Under the pieces are notes generated by a model. That model made no database searches. It worked only from the letters and a program-made list of their open reading frames with translations, and had not been told where the DNA came from. From positions 1 to 41,279 of IMG/VR virus record IMGVR_UViG_3300032282_003031: a stretch of 41,279 nucleotides of DNA; one strand, given 5' to 3'. Position 1 is the stretch's first letter; each line of letters opens with the position of its first letter. The position numbers and the translations under genes are program-made. This DNA is from a virus. Below are positions 16,082 to 26,010 of the stretch, piece after piece.

Positions 16082-16515
16082 GATTTGTTTCCTGCTGCTG
16101 CTGATCCAAAGTAGAAGCCTACTATGCTGATTAGAATTTGTCTATTTTCTTGTGTGAACAGATATCCATTGATTGTTTGAAAGATTGTTTCCTTTCTTTC
16201 TGGAATCAAACCAAAGAAAAATTCTGGGTGGGTTGTATTGACTTCAACTATCGTTGGAATGCCAAAAAAAGGAAGAACAAAAGGAGCAGCAATGGTTCCA
16301 AATAATACCATGAGAACAATGATTTGTCTAACAGCTTTACCAGCATCGACAGAAACTCTTTGGACTGCTTCATTTTGATTCTTATTAGTTCTTTCATTTG
16401 CTTCAAGTAATCTCTTGAAGTTTTCTTGTTCGGCTTGGCGTTTTTCAGCCATATGTCTGAAGATGAATCCAGTTGCCGATCCACCTATCAGGGATAGCAG
16501 TTCAGTTGGTGGCAT
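16078..16515 (-). CDS. Membrane protein with three hydrophobic segments (holin-like or stator-like)
   Basis: 145 residues. Hydrophobic segments lie at about 5-20, 63-88 and 126-141, with an amphipathic charged helix (about 22-60, rich in Glu, Gln, Asn and Lys) between the first two. AAAGGAG lies upstream of the ATG. Its stop overlaps the start of the small basic gene. Location two genes before the u-spanin candidate suggests a lysis cassette, with this as holin, but the soluble loop is longer than in most holins. A second candidate lies at the left end of the window. Confidence 0.5.
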   Translation of the reverse strand: MPPTELLSLIGGSATGFIFRHMAEKRQAEQENFKRLLEANERTNKNQNEAVQRVSVDAGKAVRQIIVLMVLFGTIAAPFVLPFFGIPTIVEVNTTHPEFFFGLIPERKETIFQTINGYLFTQENRQILISIVGFYFGSAAAGNKS

Positions 16516-16536
16516 GACGAAAACTCCTTTGTTTTA

Positions 16537-16821
16537 TCAATATCCATCTCTGCCGACATTACGACCAACATCTCTTTTTGGTGGAGTGGTTGATCCATCA
16601 AGTGATATGTACATTTTTCTTGGTGTCTTTGGTTTATTTTTATCTTCTTCCTTCATTCGCTTCAAGTGAGCAGCCTGATGGACGATGGTTTCATCTGGAT
16701 TTCCCCTGACACCATAAATGCCACCACCAGATACGGAGTTGGCGGGAGTACCAGATGCAGCTGGGGCAGCTCCACCGTTATCCTCTAATATAGTGTTCAA
16801 TAGTTCTTTGAAAGTCTTCAT
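16537..16821 (-). CDS. Small protein with capsid-targeting-like N-terminus
   Basis: 94 residues. The N-terminus MKTFKELLNTILE is followed by a low-complexity Gly/Ala/Ser stretch, very like the T4 internal-protein signal. The rest is polar and basic. It overlaps the gene upstream by 44 nt in another frame. Function unknown; a packaged internal protein is the best hypothesis. Confidence 0.6.
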   Translation of the reverse strand: MKTFKELLNTILEDNGGAAPAASGTPANSVSGGGIYGVRGNPDETIVHQAAHLKRMKEEDKNKPKTPRKMYISLDGSTTPPKRDVGRNVGRDGY

Positions 16822-17215
16822 TTGATTCTCCTAGTAGTTGAGTCAGACCATCATCAATATTTATTCCATTCTCAAGTAAAATATCCGATATTTCATTGAA
16901 TACGATATCTGGATCTGCCCCATCTTTTTCTGCTTGTTCAACAAACAATACGAGAGCAGTGGTGAGGTACTTTAGATCGGCTTTTATACTTGGATCTGGT
17001 ATCTTTAACAAAAGTTTCTTTATGTTTATTATAAGCCGATCATAGATGTTTATTTTCTTTGGATCACCAATGAAATTTCCATCTTTATCAATCATCTTAT
17101 CTTTGAAAGCCTTGAGCTGATCGAATGGCGTTGTGATATCCTTGACGAACTTGTATATTGTGAAAGATGTAACAACCTTATTCAGTTCTCTTGTGGTTGT
17201 TTGTCTTCTTTTCAT
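16778..17215 (-). CDS. Conserved-looking T4-like phage protein of unknown function
   Basis: 145 residues, mainly helical, basic N-terminus, acidic C-terminal third. The segment FDQLKAFKDKMIDKDGNFI and the following DRLIINIKKLL remind me of small structural-module proteins in marine T4-like phages, from memory only. It overlaps both neighbours by a few bases, so it belongs to the same late operon. Confidence 0.6.
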   Translation of the reverse strand: MKRRQTTTRELNKVVTSFTIYKFVKDITTPFDQLKAFKDKMIDKDGNFIGDPKKINIYDRLIINIKKLLLKIPDPSIKADLKYLTTALVLFVEQAEKDGADPDIVFNEISDILLENGINIDDGLTQLLGESNEDFQRTIEHYIRG

Positions 17216-17589
17216 TTTATTTCTCTCAGGTTGTTAAGAATATATGGGTCAGATTCTATTAAACTTAAATTTACTTCTGGAATATTATGTGGAAGATAAT
17301 CCAGATACTCGAAGAAGGATTTGAGGAATGGGTGCAAATCCTTTGGAGTTTTGAAAAAAAGAATCCTAACACAAGCCTCTGCTCCAAATATATTCTGCAT
17401 CACGATTACATGGTTCAATATGAGTCTTGTTTTTAGGATTCCAGTTTTCTTGAATTTTAACAAAAGTCTTTTGATATATTTTATTCTTGATATATCTTCT
17501 TGAAACTCCTCTATACCAGTGCATAAAGGATTGCTATACATCTTCATAGCATAAATTAAAAAATTATTGTTGGTTAGACAATCTTTCAC
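17212..17589 (-). CDS. Small helical phage protein (marine T4-like family)
   Basis: 125 residues, helical. The pattern NFLIYAMKMYSNP, FQEDISRIKYIKRLL, LILNHVIVMQNIFGAEACVRILFFK is typical of a small conserved family in T4-like cyanophages, which I recall as uncharacterised. No catalytic motif seen. Its stop and the next start overlap (ATGA). Confidence 0.7.
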   Translation of the reverse strand: MKDCLTNNNFLIYAMKMYSNPLCTGIEEFQEDISRIKYIKRLLLKFKKTGILKTRLILNHVIVMQNIFGAEACVRILFFKTPKDLHPFLKSFFEYLDYLPHNIPEVNLSLIESDPYILNNLREIK

Positions 17590-17602
17590 GAAATGATTTT
17601 TT

Positions 17603-18574
17603 TTATCCCTTGCGCTTCATCTTCTTGCGAAGTTTATCCATTCTCATCTGTATTTTTGCCTTTTCACCTTCATCTTCGGCTAGGCGGTGATTTCTCTTGA
17701 GTTTGTTGTAAAGATCAATCATTCTGCTTTGATCTGCTTCTGGCTTATCATGTTCATCTGCTTCAAAAAGAGTTTTGAACATTCCATCTACAAGTATCTT
17801 GGTTTGTGATTCATTGATATCAACATCAAGTCTCTTTGCTGCTCTTTCAATAACAAATTCAAGCTTAGTCTTTACATCGTCTTGATCGAATTCATCTGCC
17901 TCAATCTTTTCAACGATGTTGATGAGAACTGGATTGAATACTTTGCTGCTGAATTCTTCATCTTGTGATACGAATGCATAGAAGCTTTCAGCTGCCATTA
18001 ACTTGTGTGTTGGTTTTTCTGGTGGTGTTGCCATTACTGTTTTTCCTGCTGGATGTAGTGCGATATTGTCAAAATAATAACGCATGGATGCATCTTTTCC
18101 TAAAGTAAATGAAAGATCAATATCGGTATAATCTTCGCCAGTATCAAATCCATTTCTCAATAGATCGGTAGTTGGAGTTGTTCCAAATTTCTTTCCATAC
18201 TTGAGTAGTCTGAAAGCAGTTGGACCTTCAACCAATGGAATTGTATTGTTGAATTCAAAATCAAGACCGATGTGATTCAAACGAACCTTCAATCCATAAA
18301 GAGCATGGCGGGGATCGCTGTGAAGTCCACCGAGATATGTGTAAATCATGGCTCCGATGGCATCTAATTGAGTGCCTGCCTCTGATTTATTTGGTGTGAA
18401 TGAAGCTGAATTTGAGTACTTTGTACCAAATCCACCCATATTTGTACGAGGATCAAAAATACCTTGTCCAGTATTGATACTCATCATTTCGGCATCTGAG
18501 ATATCTCCAAGATAACCGCCTGTACCAACACCTGGTCCTATGCCCTCTAATAATTGTTTTGCGCTGAGTTTCAT
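17603..18574 (-). CDS. Late protein with capsid-targeting-like N-terminus
   Basis: 323 residues, not recognised. It starts MKLSAKQLLE followed by GIGPG, an L-x-E site like those cut by T4 prohead protease. The body (about 30-220) is mixed alpha/beta with a regular hydrophobic pattern. The C-terminal ~70 residues are highly charged and helical, ending in a Lys/Arg cluster. A variant late element (AATAAATA at 18589-18596) and AGGAG precede the ATG. Its size suggests a core or internal head protein. Confidence 0.6.
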   Translation of the reverse strand: MKLSAKQLLEGIGPGVGTGGYLGDISDAEMMSINTGQGIFDPRTNMGGFGTKYSNSASFTPNKSEAGTQLDAIGAMIYTYLGGLHSDPRHALYGLKVRLNHIGLDFEFNNTIPLVEGPTAFRLLKYGKKFGTTPTTDLLRNGFDTGEDYTDIDLSFTLGKDASMRYYFDNIALHPAGKTVMATPPEKPTHKLMAAESFYAFVSQDEEFSSKVFNPVLINIVEKIEADEFDQDDVKTKLEFVIERAAKRLDVDINESQTKILVDGMFKTLFEADEHDKPEADQSRMIDLYNKLKRNHRLAEDEGEKAKIQMRMDKLRKKMKRKG

Positions 18575-18588
18575 TTGTTCTCCTACTT

Positions 18589-18596
18589 TATTTATT
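18589..18596 (-). promoter_or_regulatory. Variant late promoter (AATAAATA)
   Basis: Minus-strand AATAAATA 14 nt before the ATG, overlapping the TAA stop of the upstream gene. It differs at the first base from the T4 element; the same variant stands before two other genes in this region. Confidence 0.45.
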
Positions 18597-19299
18597 GTTT
18601 GGATTTTCTGTTCTTGGAGCGTTGTGCTTCTATCTTTTTCATTGCTTTTCGGATAGATGCCTTCTTTTCATCTGCGGAAAGTTTTTTCTTTCCACCTTTT
18701 TTCTTGCCACCTTTTTTATTTCCACCAGATTTTGCTTTCTTACCCAAGGCTGCTCTAGTGGCTCCTGCCCAAATCACTTCTTCCATAGTCATGGCTGGAT
18801 TATTTGGTGCTTTTGCATTTAAGTTTCCACCATCTTTTTTGAATTTAGCTATACGGGCATCACCAATTCTTTTTCTCTTTGCCTTTTGTTCGGCAGTCAT
18901 AAATGTACGACCTGGATGCTTTCTTGGAATCAGAGCGTCTGTATCCTTATGACGGAACCACGGAGAACCACGCTTCTTTTTCTTTTTCTTTTCAGTTGCT
19001 TCTGTTATTGGCTCTTGATTGCAACCACAATCTTCTGTTGATTCAAGCTCCTTTTTTTTCTTCACTGAAATATGTCTTTCAAAAAGATTGAATAATCTAT
19101 TCATTTCTTTATTTTCCTTTATATCTTTACCGTAGTAGCATTGCACTACTTGAGCTGATGCATAAGCAGAAGGCCACACCTTGACTTTAGACTTTACTTT
19201 TGCCTTGCATCTGGAATGCTTTTCTTTATTGGCAGGATTCCATTTTTCAAGAATGACTTCATTTAATATATTCTTTATATTTAGCATCGGCATCCCCAT
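18592..19299 (-). CDS. Very basic late protein with capsid-targeting-like start
   Basis: 235 residues, about a third Lys/Arg. Three in-frame ATG codons open the gene (19299, 19293, 19287). From the third it reads MLNIKNILNE, a hydrophobic-x-Glu ending like T4 targeting peptides. A short conserved-looking unit CKAKVKSKVKVWPSAYASAQVVQC resembles repeats I have seen in small basic proteins of large phages and giant viruses. Lys-rich stretches in the C-terminal half suggest nucleic-acid binding, for example DNA condensation in the head. Confidence 0.6.
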   Translation of the reverse strand: MGMPMLNIKNILNEVILEKWNPANKEKHSRCKAKVKSKVKVWPSAYASAQVVQCYYGKDIKENKEMNRLFNLFERHISVKKKKELESTEDCGCNQEPITEATEKKKKKKRGSPWFRHKDTDALIPRKHPGRTFMTAEQKAKRKRIGDARIAKFKKDGGNLNAKAPNNPAMTMEEVIWAGATRAALGKKAKSGGNKKGGKKKGGKKKLSADEKKASIRKAMKKIEAQRSKNRKSKQ

Positions 19300-19934
19300 A
19301 CTCTTAATGCAGCATTGATCTTGGACTTTGGATCACGGGCTGTTTTTGAGCTTGTTCTTCTTCTTTTCATTCCACACATTCTAGCGCAAAATGATTTTCT
19401 TCTCTTTTGGGTTTTCTTGGAAAGTTTGCCGAAGCCACCTTTGCGCTTTGCTTCATCCTTAGTTTCAATACCAGCATGAATTCCTTGGCGACGAGCTTCT
19501 GCTCGACTCAAACCACCTTCTGGATGGTTTTTACCTTTTTTGAATCCCTTATATGGCTTCTTATCTTTCTTTTCAGTCAATAGTTTTTCTTTGAATCTTT
19601 CGTAGAAAAAATCAATTGTTTCTTTCATATATTTACCCTTTTTTGCATTCCATTTTTTTCCAGTTCTATGTGAACTGAATTGTTTTCCTTCTCGGTGGGC
19701 CTTTTGCTTTTGTCTAACTGCTTTTTTCTTTTCTTCTGGTGACATCTCACTCCATGTTCTGGGTGTCTTTGATGTTACTTTTTTGGATGGTCTGCATTTA
19801 ACCTTACCCTTGCCTTTATATTCACCACATTTTGAACCATCTTGTGCAGTCCATTTTTCCCTGAACCATCTACCAAGACCAGTATCTGAGCTTGGTTTCT
19901 TTCCTCTTATTTTTCGTTTTTCAAAGAGATCCAT
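19281..19934 (-). CDS. Cys- and Lys-rich DNA-binding-like protein (DUF5872-like segment)
   Basis: 217 residues, extremely basic. The N-terminal part (GLGRWFREKWTAQDG, then KCRPSKKV and SKTPRTW) resembles the DUF5872-type segment found in phages and giant viruses. The C-terminal part has HPEGGLSRAEARRQG, RKGGFGKL and a cysteine-bearing KSFCARMCGMK, as in another family of small basic phage proteins. Family names are from memory. Function unknown. The start abuts the stop of the 687-residue gene upstream. It overlaps the next gene by 19 nt. Confidence 0.6.
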   Translation of the reverse strand: MDLFEKRKIRGKKPSSDTGLGRWFREKWTAQDGSKCGEYKGKGKVKCRPSKKVTSKTPRTWSEMSPEEKKKAVRQKQKAHREGKQFSSHRTGKKWNAKKGKYMKETIDFFYERFKEKLLTEKKDKKPYKGFKKGKNHPEGGLSRAEARRQGIHAGIETKDEAKRKGGFGKLSKKTQKRRKSFCARMCGMKRRRTSSKTARDPKSKINAALRVWGCRC

Positions 19935-21998
19935 TCAATGATCTCCTCTATTCTTGTGCTTGCTTCTAACTCTTAGATTATTCATGGAATTGTTCTGGGG
20001 ATCTCCATCCTTGTGATCGACATCCTTACCATCACCTTTGCTAACTTTTCCAGCCTTCATCATTTTTCTTCTGGCAAGAACCCTTTTACTTCTATTGGCT
20101 CTTTGTTCGGCACTACCATGATATTCATCATATTCCTTGCGATAATTTCTTTTCTTTCTTTTTTCAACCAACATTTTTATCATTGGTGTTGATTCCAAAA
20201 TTGATTCTGCATCATCTGGAACAACAGTTGGAATTTGAACTGGAATCTCAAATCTCTTTCCATTGACCTTTACAATGTTTCTTTCAGATGAATAATCAAT
20301 TGCAGTTATTGCATAGAAATCAACTGGTTGTATTGTTATTTGACTTGGTTGAATGGCAAAGATGTTCATCAGATCCTGTATTCCATTAGCAGATTCTATC
20401 ATCTGTAGGAAACTTGAATTTGCTTGATCTGCATCAACTTGTTCAAAAAGCACACTGAGTGGTGAATAGGAGAATCTTTCTTCCTTCATCAGAAGCTTCA
20501 TGTAGTTACGAACACCGTATTTCTGTGGATTGACAAGTTTTGGACATTTGCCACCAAAACGAATCTTGCAGGCTTCAAGTTCTGCTTTCTCATCTGGAGT
20601 TTCTTGAATCTGATTCTTGAAATGGATTGACATATCAATATCAGAATCCATGATCTTTCTTGTAAAGTCCATATCAAGCATCTCAACAGTTAATCTGTAT
20701 TCATCTGGAATAATTGCTACGATTCCCTGTGCATAACCAGGAGATCCTTTTCCGAACTTAGAATATCCAGTAAGAGCTTCATTTAGGAATATTGTGAAGT
20801 AAAGAATGTTTGAGTTTATTACTCTTTCTATCTTTTCCTTCATTGTCTCTGACAGCTTCTGGATTTCACTTAGAGTATCTTCTAGTGATGGCTGGTAGCT
20901 GACATTCTTGATGATCTTGTCATTTACAGTTTCAAGTGCAATCTTTTTCAAGAAATCCAAATCAGATTTGAGTTTTTCAAGATCATGTTTTTCCTTTTGA
21001 TTCAAGGACATCATTAGATCTATAGGAGCATTTCCAGACAACAACATATCAACAATGTTTATAGTTGCAAATAAATTTGTATTGGCATCATTAAGTAGCT
21101 TGCCATTTGTAAGAGATGATGGTCCATATTTAATTGTGAATGTTATCATCTGCTCACTTGGAACTATTCCAGCTTCTGAGCATCCACACATTGTTTTCTG
21201 ACATTCCTTGTCTTTCATTGATTCAACTACACACTTATGTCTGAATGCAATGTTAGTCTTTGGACCAGAATCATATCCGCCCATTGATTTCCAGAAATTG
21301 GTAGTTTGAAACATCTGACCTTCGGTTATCATTGGAGTATATTCCAGGATATCACGGCCGATCAATTCCTTGAAATAGAATGCTATTTGCTGGGCAATCT
21401 GATTAGAAATCTGCTGTATTTCCTGTGATGAATTGTATTCATCCAATTGTTCTGGAGTAATTCCAATCTTCTGCATATCCTTTGCCTGCATACCACTCAT
21501 CATTCCGAGAGCAATCATAGGACCAGAAGTTACATTTGCCTTTGTAAACGGTATTTCTCTGACAGGAGCTGGTGGGGCTGGGGCAACTGAAGGAGCTTCA
21601 CTTTCACCACCCGAACCACTTGATGTTTCTGATGCTGTTTTCACCGATTTTCCTTCTCCACCGCTGGAATCTTCTTGCTTTACATCACCAAAAAGTCTTT
21701 TTGATGTTTCTGTTTGTACGAATTTTGGATCTTTGATTATCGCTCTTACTGATGTCTGATCCATTTGGTCTGGAGAAATCAATATTTCGTGATATTTTGG
21801 AGTGTAAGATTCACGATCAATTATAAGAATTTCACCATTCATTTTATTTCTTACTACTAGAATATTTGCAAATGGATTGACTTGTGATTCTGCATCATCT
21901 CTTTGTCGTTGTCTGCGTTTGCGTAGTCTAGCATCCAATCTTTCAGATTGTTTGTCTTTTTGTTCGACTAGTCGATAAAGTGGGCTTTTATACTTCAT
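19935..21998 (-). CDS. Large late protein with targeting-like N-terminus and HNH-like C-terminus
   Basis: 687 residues. The start MKYKSPLYRLVE (L-V-E) is followed by a basic Arg-rich helix. The central part (about 50-600) is unrecognised, with a Ser/Gly/Glu linker near 110-140 and a run of Cys (CQKTMCGC) near 260. The last ~60 residues (YHGSAEQRANRSKRVLARR, then DVDHKDGDPQNNSMNNLRV) form the DH-x-N core of a shortened HNH-like module, a C-terminal arrangement I have seen in T4-like marine phages. A late promoter stands 12 nt upstream. Structural protein with a DNA-touching tail is the best guess; nuclease activity is uncertain. Confidence 0.6.
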   Translation of the reverse strand: MKYKSPLYRLVEQKDKQSERLDARLRKRRQRQRDDAESQVNPFANILVVRNKMNGEILIIDRESYTPKYHEILISPDQMDQTSVRAIIKDPKFVQTETSKRLFGDVKQEDSSGGEGKSVKTASETSSGSGGESEAPSVAPAPPAPVREIPFTKANVTSGPMIALGMMSGMQAKDMQKIGITPEQLDEYNSSQEIQQISNQIAQQIAFYFKELIGRDILEYTPMITEGQMFQTTNFWKSMGGYDSGPKTNIAFRHKCVVESMKDKECQKTMCGCSEAGIVPSEQMITFTIKYGPSSLTNGKLLNDANTNLFATINIVDMLLSGNAPIDLMMSLNQKEKHDLEKLKSDLDFLKKIALETVNDKIIKNVSYQPSLEDTLSEIQKLSETMKEKIERVINSNILYFTIFLNEALTGYSKFGKGSPGYAQGIVAIIPDEYRLTVEMLDMDFTRKIMDSDIDMSIHFKNQIQETPDEKAELEACKIRFGGKCPKLVNPQKYGVRNYMKLLMKEERFSYSPLSVLFEQVDADQANSSFLQMIESANGIQDLMNIFAIQPSQITIQPVDFYAITAIDYSSERNIVKVNGKRFEIPVQIPTVVPDDAESILESTPMIKMLVEKRKKRNYRKEYDEYHGSAEQRANRSKRVLARRKMMKAGKVSKGDGKDVDHKDGDPQNNSMNNLRVRSKHKNRGDH

Positions 21999-22010
21999 AA
22001 TAGATATTTT

Positions 22011-22018
22011 TATTTATA
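22011..22018 (-). promoter_or_regulatory. T4-type late promoter (minus strand)
   Basis: TATAAATA, 12 nt before the ATG of the 687-residue protein and immediately after the terminator of the upstream gene. Confidence 0.75.
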
Positions 22019-22050
22019 AAAAAATACCCCCCTTTAAAAAGGAGGGTATT
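22015..22050 (-). terminator. Rho-independent terminator (minus strand)
   Basis: On the minus strand an AATACCC/GGGTATT stem extended by two further C-G pairs is followed by a run of seven T. Its U-tract merges into the next late promoter. Confidence 0.8.
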
Positions 22051-22053
22051 TAT

Positions 22054-22455
22054 TCATTTTTTATCCGATTTTATCTTCTGGATCCTCTGATTTTCTTTCT
22101 TTTTGGCAGAGGTTATTAATTTTTTAGCCATTTTCTTTATGGCAGGAGTTCTCTTTTTCAGGGTTTTATCTATTCTTTCTCTGGTGGAATAGGCTAACGA
22201 TTTCCAGTTCTTTCCACCCACTCTTTTTCTGAGGTTATTTTTTATTTGTTCGTATGTTCTTTTTTTCAGTGTAGATGATTTTGCTGGTTTTTTTCTATGA
22301 AGTTTACTTGAAACAGCTCGTCGTTTTGCAGTTCTTCTTGCAGCTCTGGCCAGCTTAACCCTGGTTTCAGCACTCACAACTTCTGTTAGATATCCTTTTT
22401 TGGATAGCTCCAAATATTCATTCAATTCTTCTTGGTCAAACCATCTATTTTCCAT
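22054..22455 (-). CDS. Basic helical late protein
   Basis: 133 residues, rich in Lys and Arg. The pattern of an N-terminal TEVVSAE, then an Arg/Ala-rich helix, then LRKRVGGKNWKSLAYSTRERIDKTL and a final IKKMAKKLITSAKKKE matches a small basic protein common in marine T4-like phages (uncharacterised, from memory). Probably binds DNA or lies in the head. The late promoter ends only 5 nt from the ATG, so its message should begin at the start codon. Confidence 0.65.
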   Translation of the reverse strand: MENRWFDQEELNEYLELSKKGYLTEVVSAETRVKLARAARRTAKRRAVSSKLHRKKPAKSSTLKKRTYEQIKNNLRKRVGGKNWKSLAYSTRERIDKTLKKRTPAIKKMAKKLITSAKKKENQRIQKIKSDKK

Positions 22456-22460
22456 AAAAA

Positions 22461-22468
22461 TATTTATA
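22461..22468 (-). promoter_or_regulatory. Late promoter giving a leaderless message
   Basis: TATAAATA, then five T, then ATG. T4 late transcripts start about 6 nt after the element, which here is the A of the start codon. No Shine-Dalgarno is possible. Confidence 0.75.
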
Positions 22469-22814
22469 CTTGCCAGGGAATTTCGCCAACGAACTTATAC
22501 TTCTTGTATTGTTTTCTCTTGCCAGCAATCATTTCATACATTGGTGCTCTATTGAGATCACGCTTCTTGCAGAAATCATACATGTTTTCTACAAAATGAA
22601 TACGACCTTCTGGGTCTTCAAAAATAAACTTACGGCGAGTTATGGTTGGTTTAGGAATTTCACGCCATTTATATTCCATTTTTTCTTTTATGAATTCACC
22701 ACCGAATTGCTCAAGAAATTTTTCTCTGAATCTTTTACTTTGTGCATCATCATTACATTTAACCCAAGTCTGGCTATATCTTTTGTTTACATCTTCAAGT
22801 TTCAATATTATCAT
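22464..22814 (-). CDS. Small HTH (NUMOD1-like) DNA-binding protein
   Basis: 116 residues. The C-terminal half (EDPEGRIHFVENMYDFCKKRDLNRAPMYEMIAGKRKQYKKYKF) reads as a NUMOD1-type helix-turn-helix, where a short beta piece precedes a helix pair ending GKRKQYKK. The N-terminal half (KWREIPKPTITRRKFIFE) may be a second nucleic-acid-binding part. Such modules often accompany homing endonucleases, but no nuclease domain is attached here. It overlaps the nuclease gene upstream by 20 nt. Confidence 0.6.
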   Translation of the reverse strand: MIILKLEDVNKRYSQTWVKCNDDAQSKRFREKFLEQFGGEFIKEKMEYKWREIPKPTITRRKFIFEDPEGRIHFVENMYDFCKKRDLNRAPMYEMIAGKRKQYKKYKFVGEIPWQV

Positions 22815-23469
22815 GTGTTACCTCTTTAAATTTATCAATGCTTTTCTTCAAATCACCTACAAAATTCTTGGTTTTCTCTGAAAAAACCTGTAGAATTCCC
22901 TCTTCTGATGCAAGAAATATTGAAAAGTCATTTATCTTTTCTCCAGTTCTTTCTTGCCACATAAGACAATATGCAGTTGCCTGTAGAAAATAATTTTGAA
23001 TATCTCTTGCGTCTTTTGGTCTAGTGCTTCCTTTGAAGTCTATTACTTTGATTTTTCCTTCGTGAACACCAATACAATCAACTCTGCCAGCTAGACCGAG
23101 TTTTTTACTCCATAGCGGAGTTTCAAGAGCATAGATTTCATCCAATTCATCCACCTTTGGTTTGATTAGATGAAATAGATCTTGTGTTTTATAATCAAGA
23201 TGATCTAATTTAACCTCTTTTCCAAGAATGTAATTTTCCACAAGAGAATGAAGATTCGTACCGCGTGTGCATACGCGATTCGATTCTTCTTTGTTTTTGA
23301 TTCTCCAGGCTTCGAAAAATAATCTTTTTTCCCATCCAACAACAGTTGTTACCGATGGGAATATTCCGTCTGGTGTGGAATATAATCTTATATCTTTATC
23401 TTCTGCACTTTTTATAGAAGGATCATTTTTTAAAACTAATTTTATATTAAATTTTTTTCTTTCGGTCAC
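22795..23469 (-). CDS. PD-(D/E)XK (RecB/Cas4-like) nuclease
   Basis: 224 residues with the RecB-nuclease motif series: His74 in RGTNLHSLVE, Glu115 in ALETPLW, Asp131 in GRVDCIG, Asp144-x-Lys146 in VIDFKGS, and Gln163-x3-Tyr167 in QATAY. The Cys cluster of Cas4 is absent. It likely acts as a phage exonuclease in recombination, DNA processing or host DNA breakdown. It sits inside the late operon between unrelated small genes and overlaps both neighbours by about 20 nt. Confidence 0.85.
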   Translation of the reverse strand: MTERKKFNIKLVLKNDPSIKSAEDKDIRLYSTPDGIFPSVTTVVGWEKRLFFEAWRIKNKEESNRVCTRGTNLHSLVENYILGKEVKLDHLDYKTQDLFHLIKPKVDELDEIYALETPLWSKKLGLAGRVDCIGVHEGKIKVIDFKGSTRPKDARDIQNYFLQATAYCLMWQERTGEKINDFSIFLASEEGILQVFSEKTKNFVGDLKKSIDKFKEVTHDNIET

Positions 23470-23779
23470 TCATTTTACCTTTAATAATATCATTCACCGC
23501 AGTTTGTAATGCTCTACCATCAGGTGTACTCATATATTTATTGATTTGCTTTTTCATTAGTTTTGAAACAACAGACTCTTTAATCATTTTGGTCACATCA
23601 TTTTCGTAAGATGAAACAACTATTTCATAACCAGGTTTATAATGAAGAGGATTGAATTTTGTTTTTCTTTTCTGTCCTCCTATAAATCTGCCTATTTTTT
23701 TGTAATAGCTGTCATCCATTATAGCAGAAGCTGCATTGTTTATACTTCCTACTTTTTGAGGAGTTATTTCTTTAGGCAT
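23447..23779 (-). CDS. Small basic protein, unknown
   Basis: 110 residues, basic, probably helical, with a Lys/Asp-rich C-terminus. No motif recognised. Its 3' end overlaps the nuclease gene by 23 nt and its start is 2 nt after the stop of the Pro-rich protein, so it is part of the same late operon. Confidence 0.55.
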   Translation of the reverse strand: MPKEITPQKVGSINNAASAIMDDSYYKKIGRFIGGQKRKTKFNPLHYKPGYEIVVSSYENDVTKMIKESVVSKLMKKQINKYMSTPDGRALQTAVNDIIKGKMSDRKKKI

Positions 23780-23781
23780 AC

Positions 23782-25550
<1,769 letters not shown>

Positions 25551-25554
<4 letters not shown>

Positions 25555-25850
25555 TGCTGCCATCTCCTGAGATTTCTATTTGTTGCTCTATCTAGATTTG
25601 CGTGTGTGTGTTTTGGCAATCCTGGTTTTATTTTTGACATCAATTCATTCCATGCCCCACCAGTTTTTTTATTTGGAGTTACCATCGCGTCAGCCATCAA
25701 TGCAGATGTTTGATTTTCATAATTTCTATGAATATTATTAACTCCACATTTCTCACAACATTCTGTCAATGGTTTTTCCCTATCTGAGATTGAAAGAAAA
25801 CGATCAAACTTATTGTTGCAATTTTCACAAACAAATCCATAAACTGGCAT
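25551..25850 (-). CDS. FmdB-like zinc-ribbon protein
   Basis: 99 residues. The first ~42 form a zinc ribbon of the FmdB regulatory family: [13 protein letters not shown] gives the first Cys-x2-Cys and LTECCEKCG the second. The rest is polar and basic (RRWQQ end). Role in phages unknown; FmdB members are suspected regulators or small nucleic-acid binders. The start lies 1 nt after the stop of the preceding small gene, and the stop overlaps the next start (ATGA). A longer in-frame reading without ATG exists upstream but would overlap the neighbour. Confidence 0.7.
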
Positions 25851-25851
25851 A

Positions 25852-25995
25852 TTATTTTTCCTTTTTCTTCTTTGAAAAACCAATCGGGTACTTATCTTTC
25901 AACCCCTTTGATATAGTAGCATGGGTTGGAGATTTTCTTCTTTTATCCTCTTGTAAACGATCCACGAACCGTTCTTTTGGTGTATTTTTTGCCAT
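25852..25995 (-). CDS. 47-residue basic protein
   Basis: A short Lys/Arg-rich protein (MAKNTPKERFVDRLQEDKRR start, KKKKEK end). First gene behind a late promoter 7 nt upstream of its ATG, and directly coupled to the zinc-ribbon gene. No family recognised. Confidence 0.55.
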   Translation of the reverse strand: MAKNTPKERFVDRLQEDKRRKSPTHATISKGLKDKYPIGFSKKKKEK

Positions 25996-26002
25996 AATAA
26001 GG

Positions 26003-26010
26003 TATTTATA
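26003..26010 (-). promoter_or_regulatory. T4-type late promoter, near-leaderless
   Basis: Minus-strand TATAAATA ending 7 nt from the ATG of the 47-residue gene. The expected start leaves at most 1-2 untranslated bases. Confidence 0.7.
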
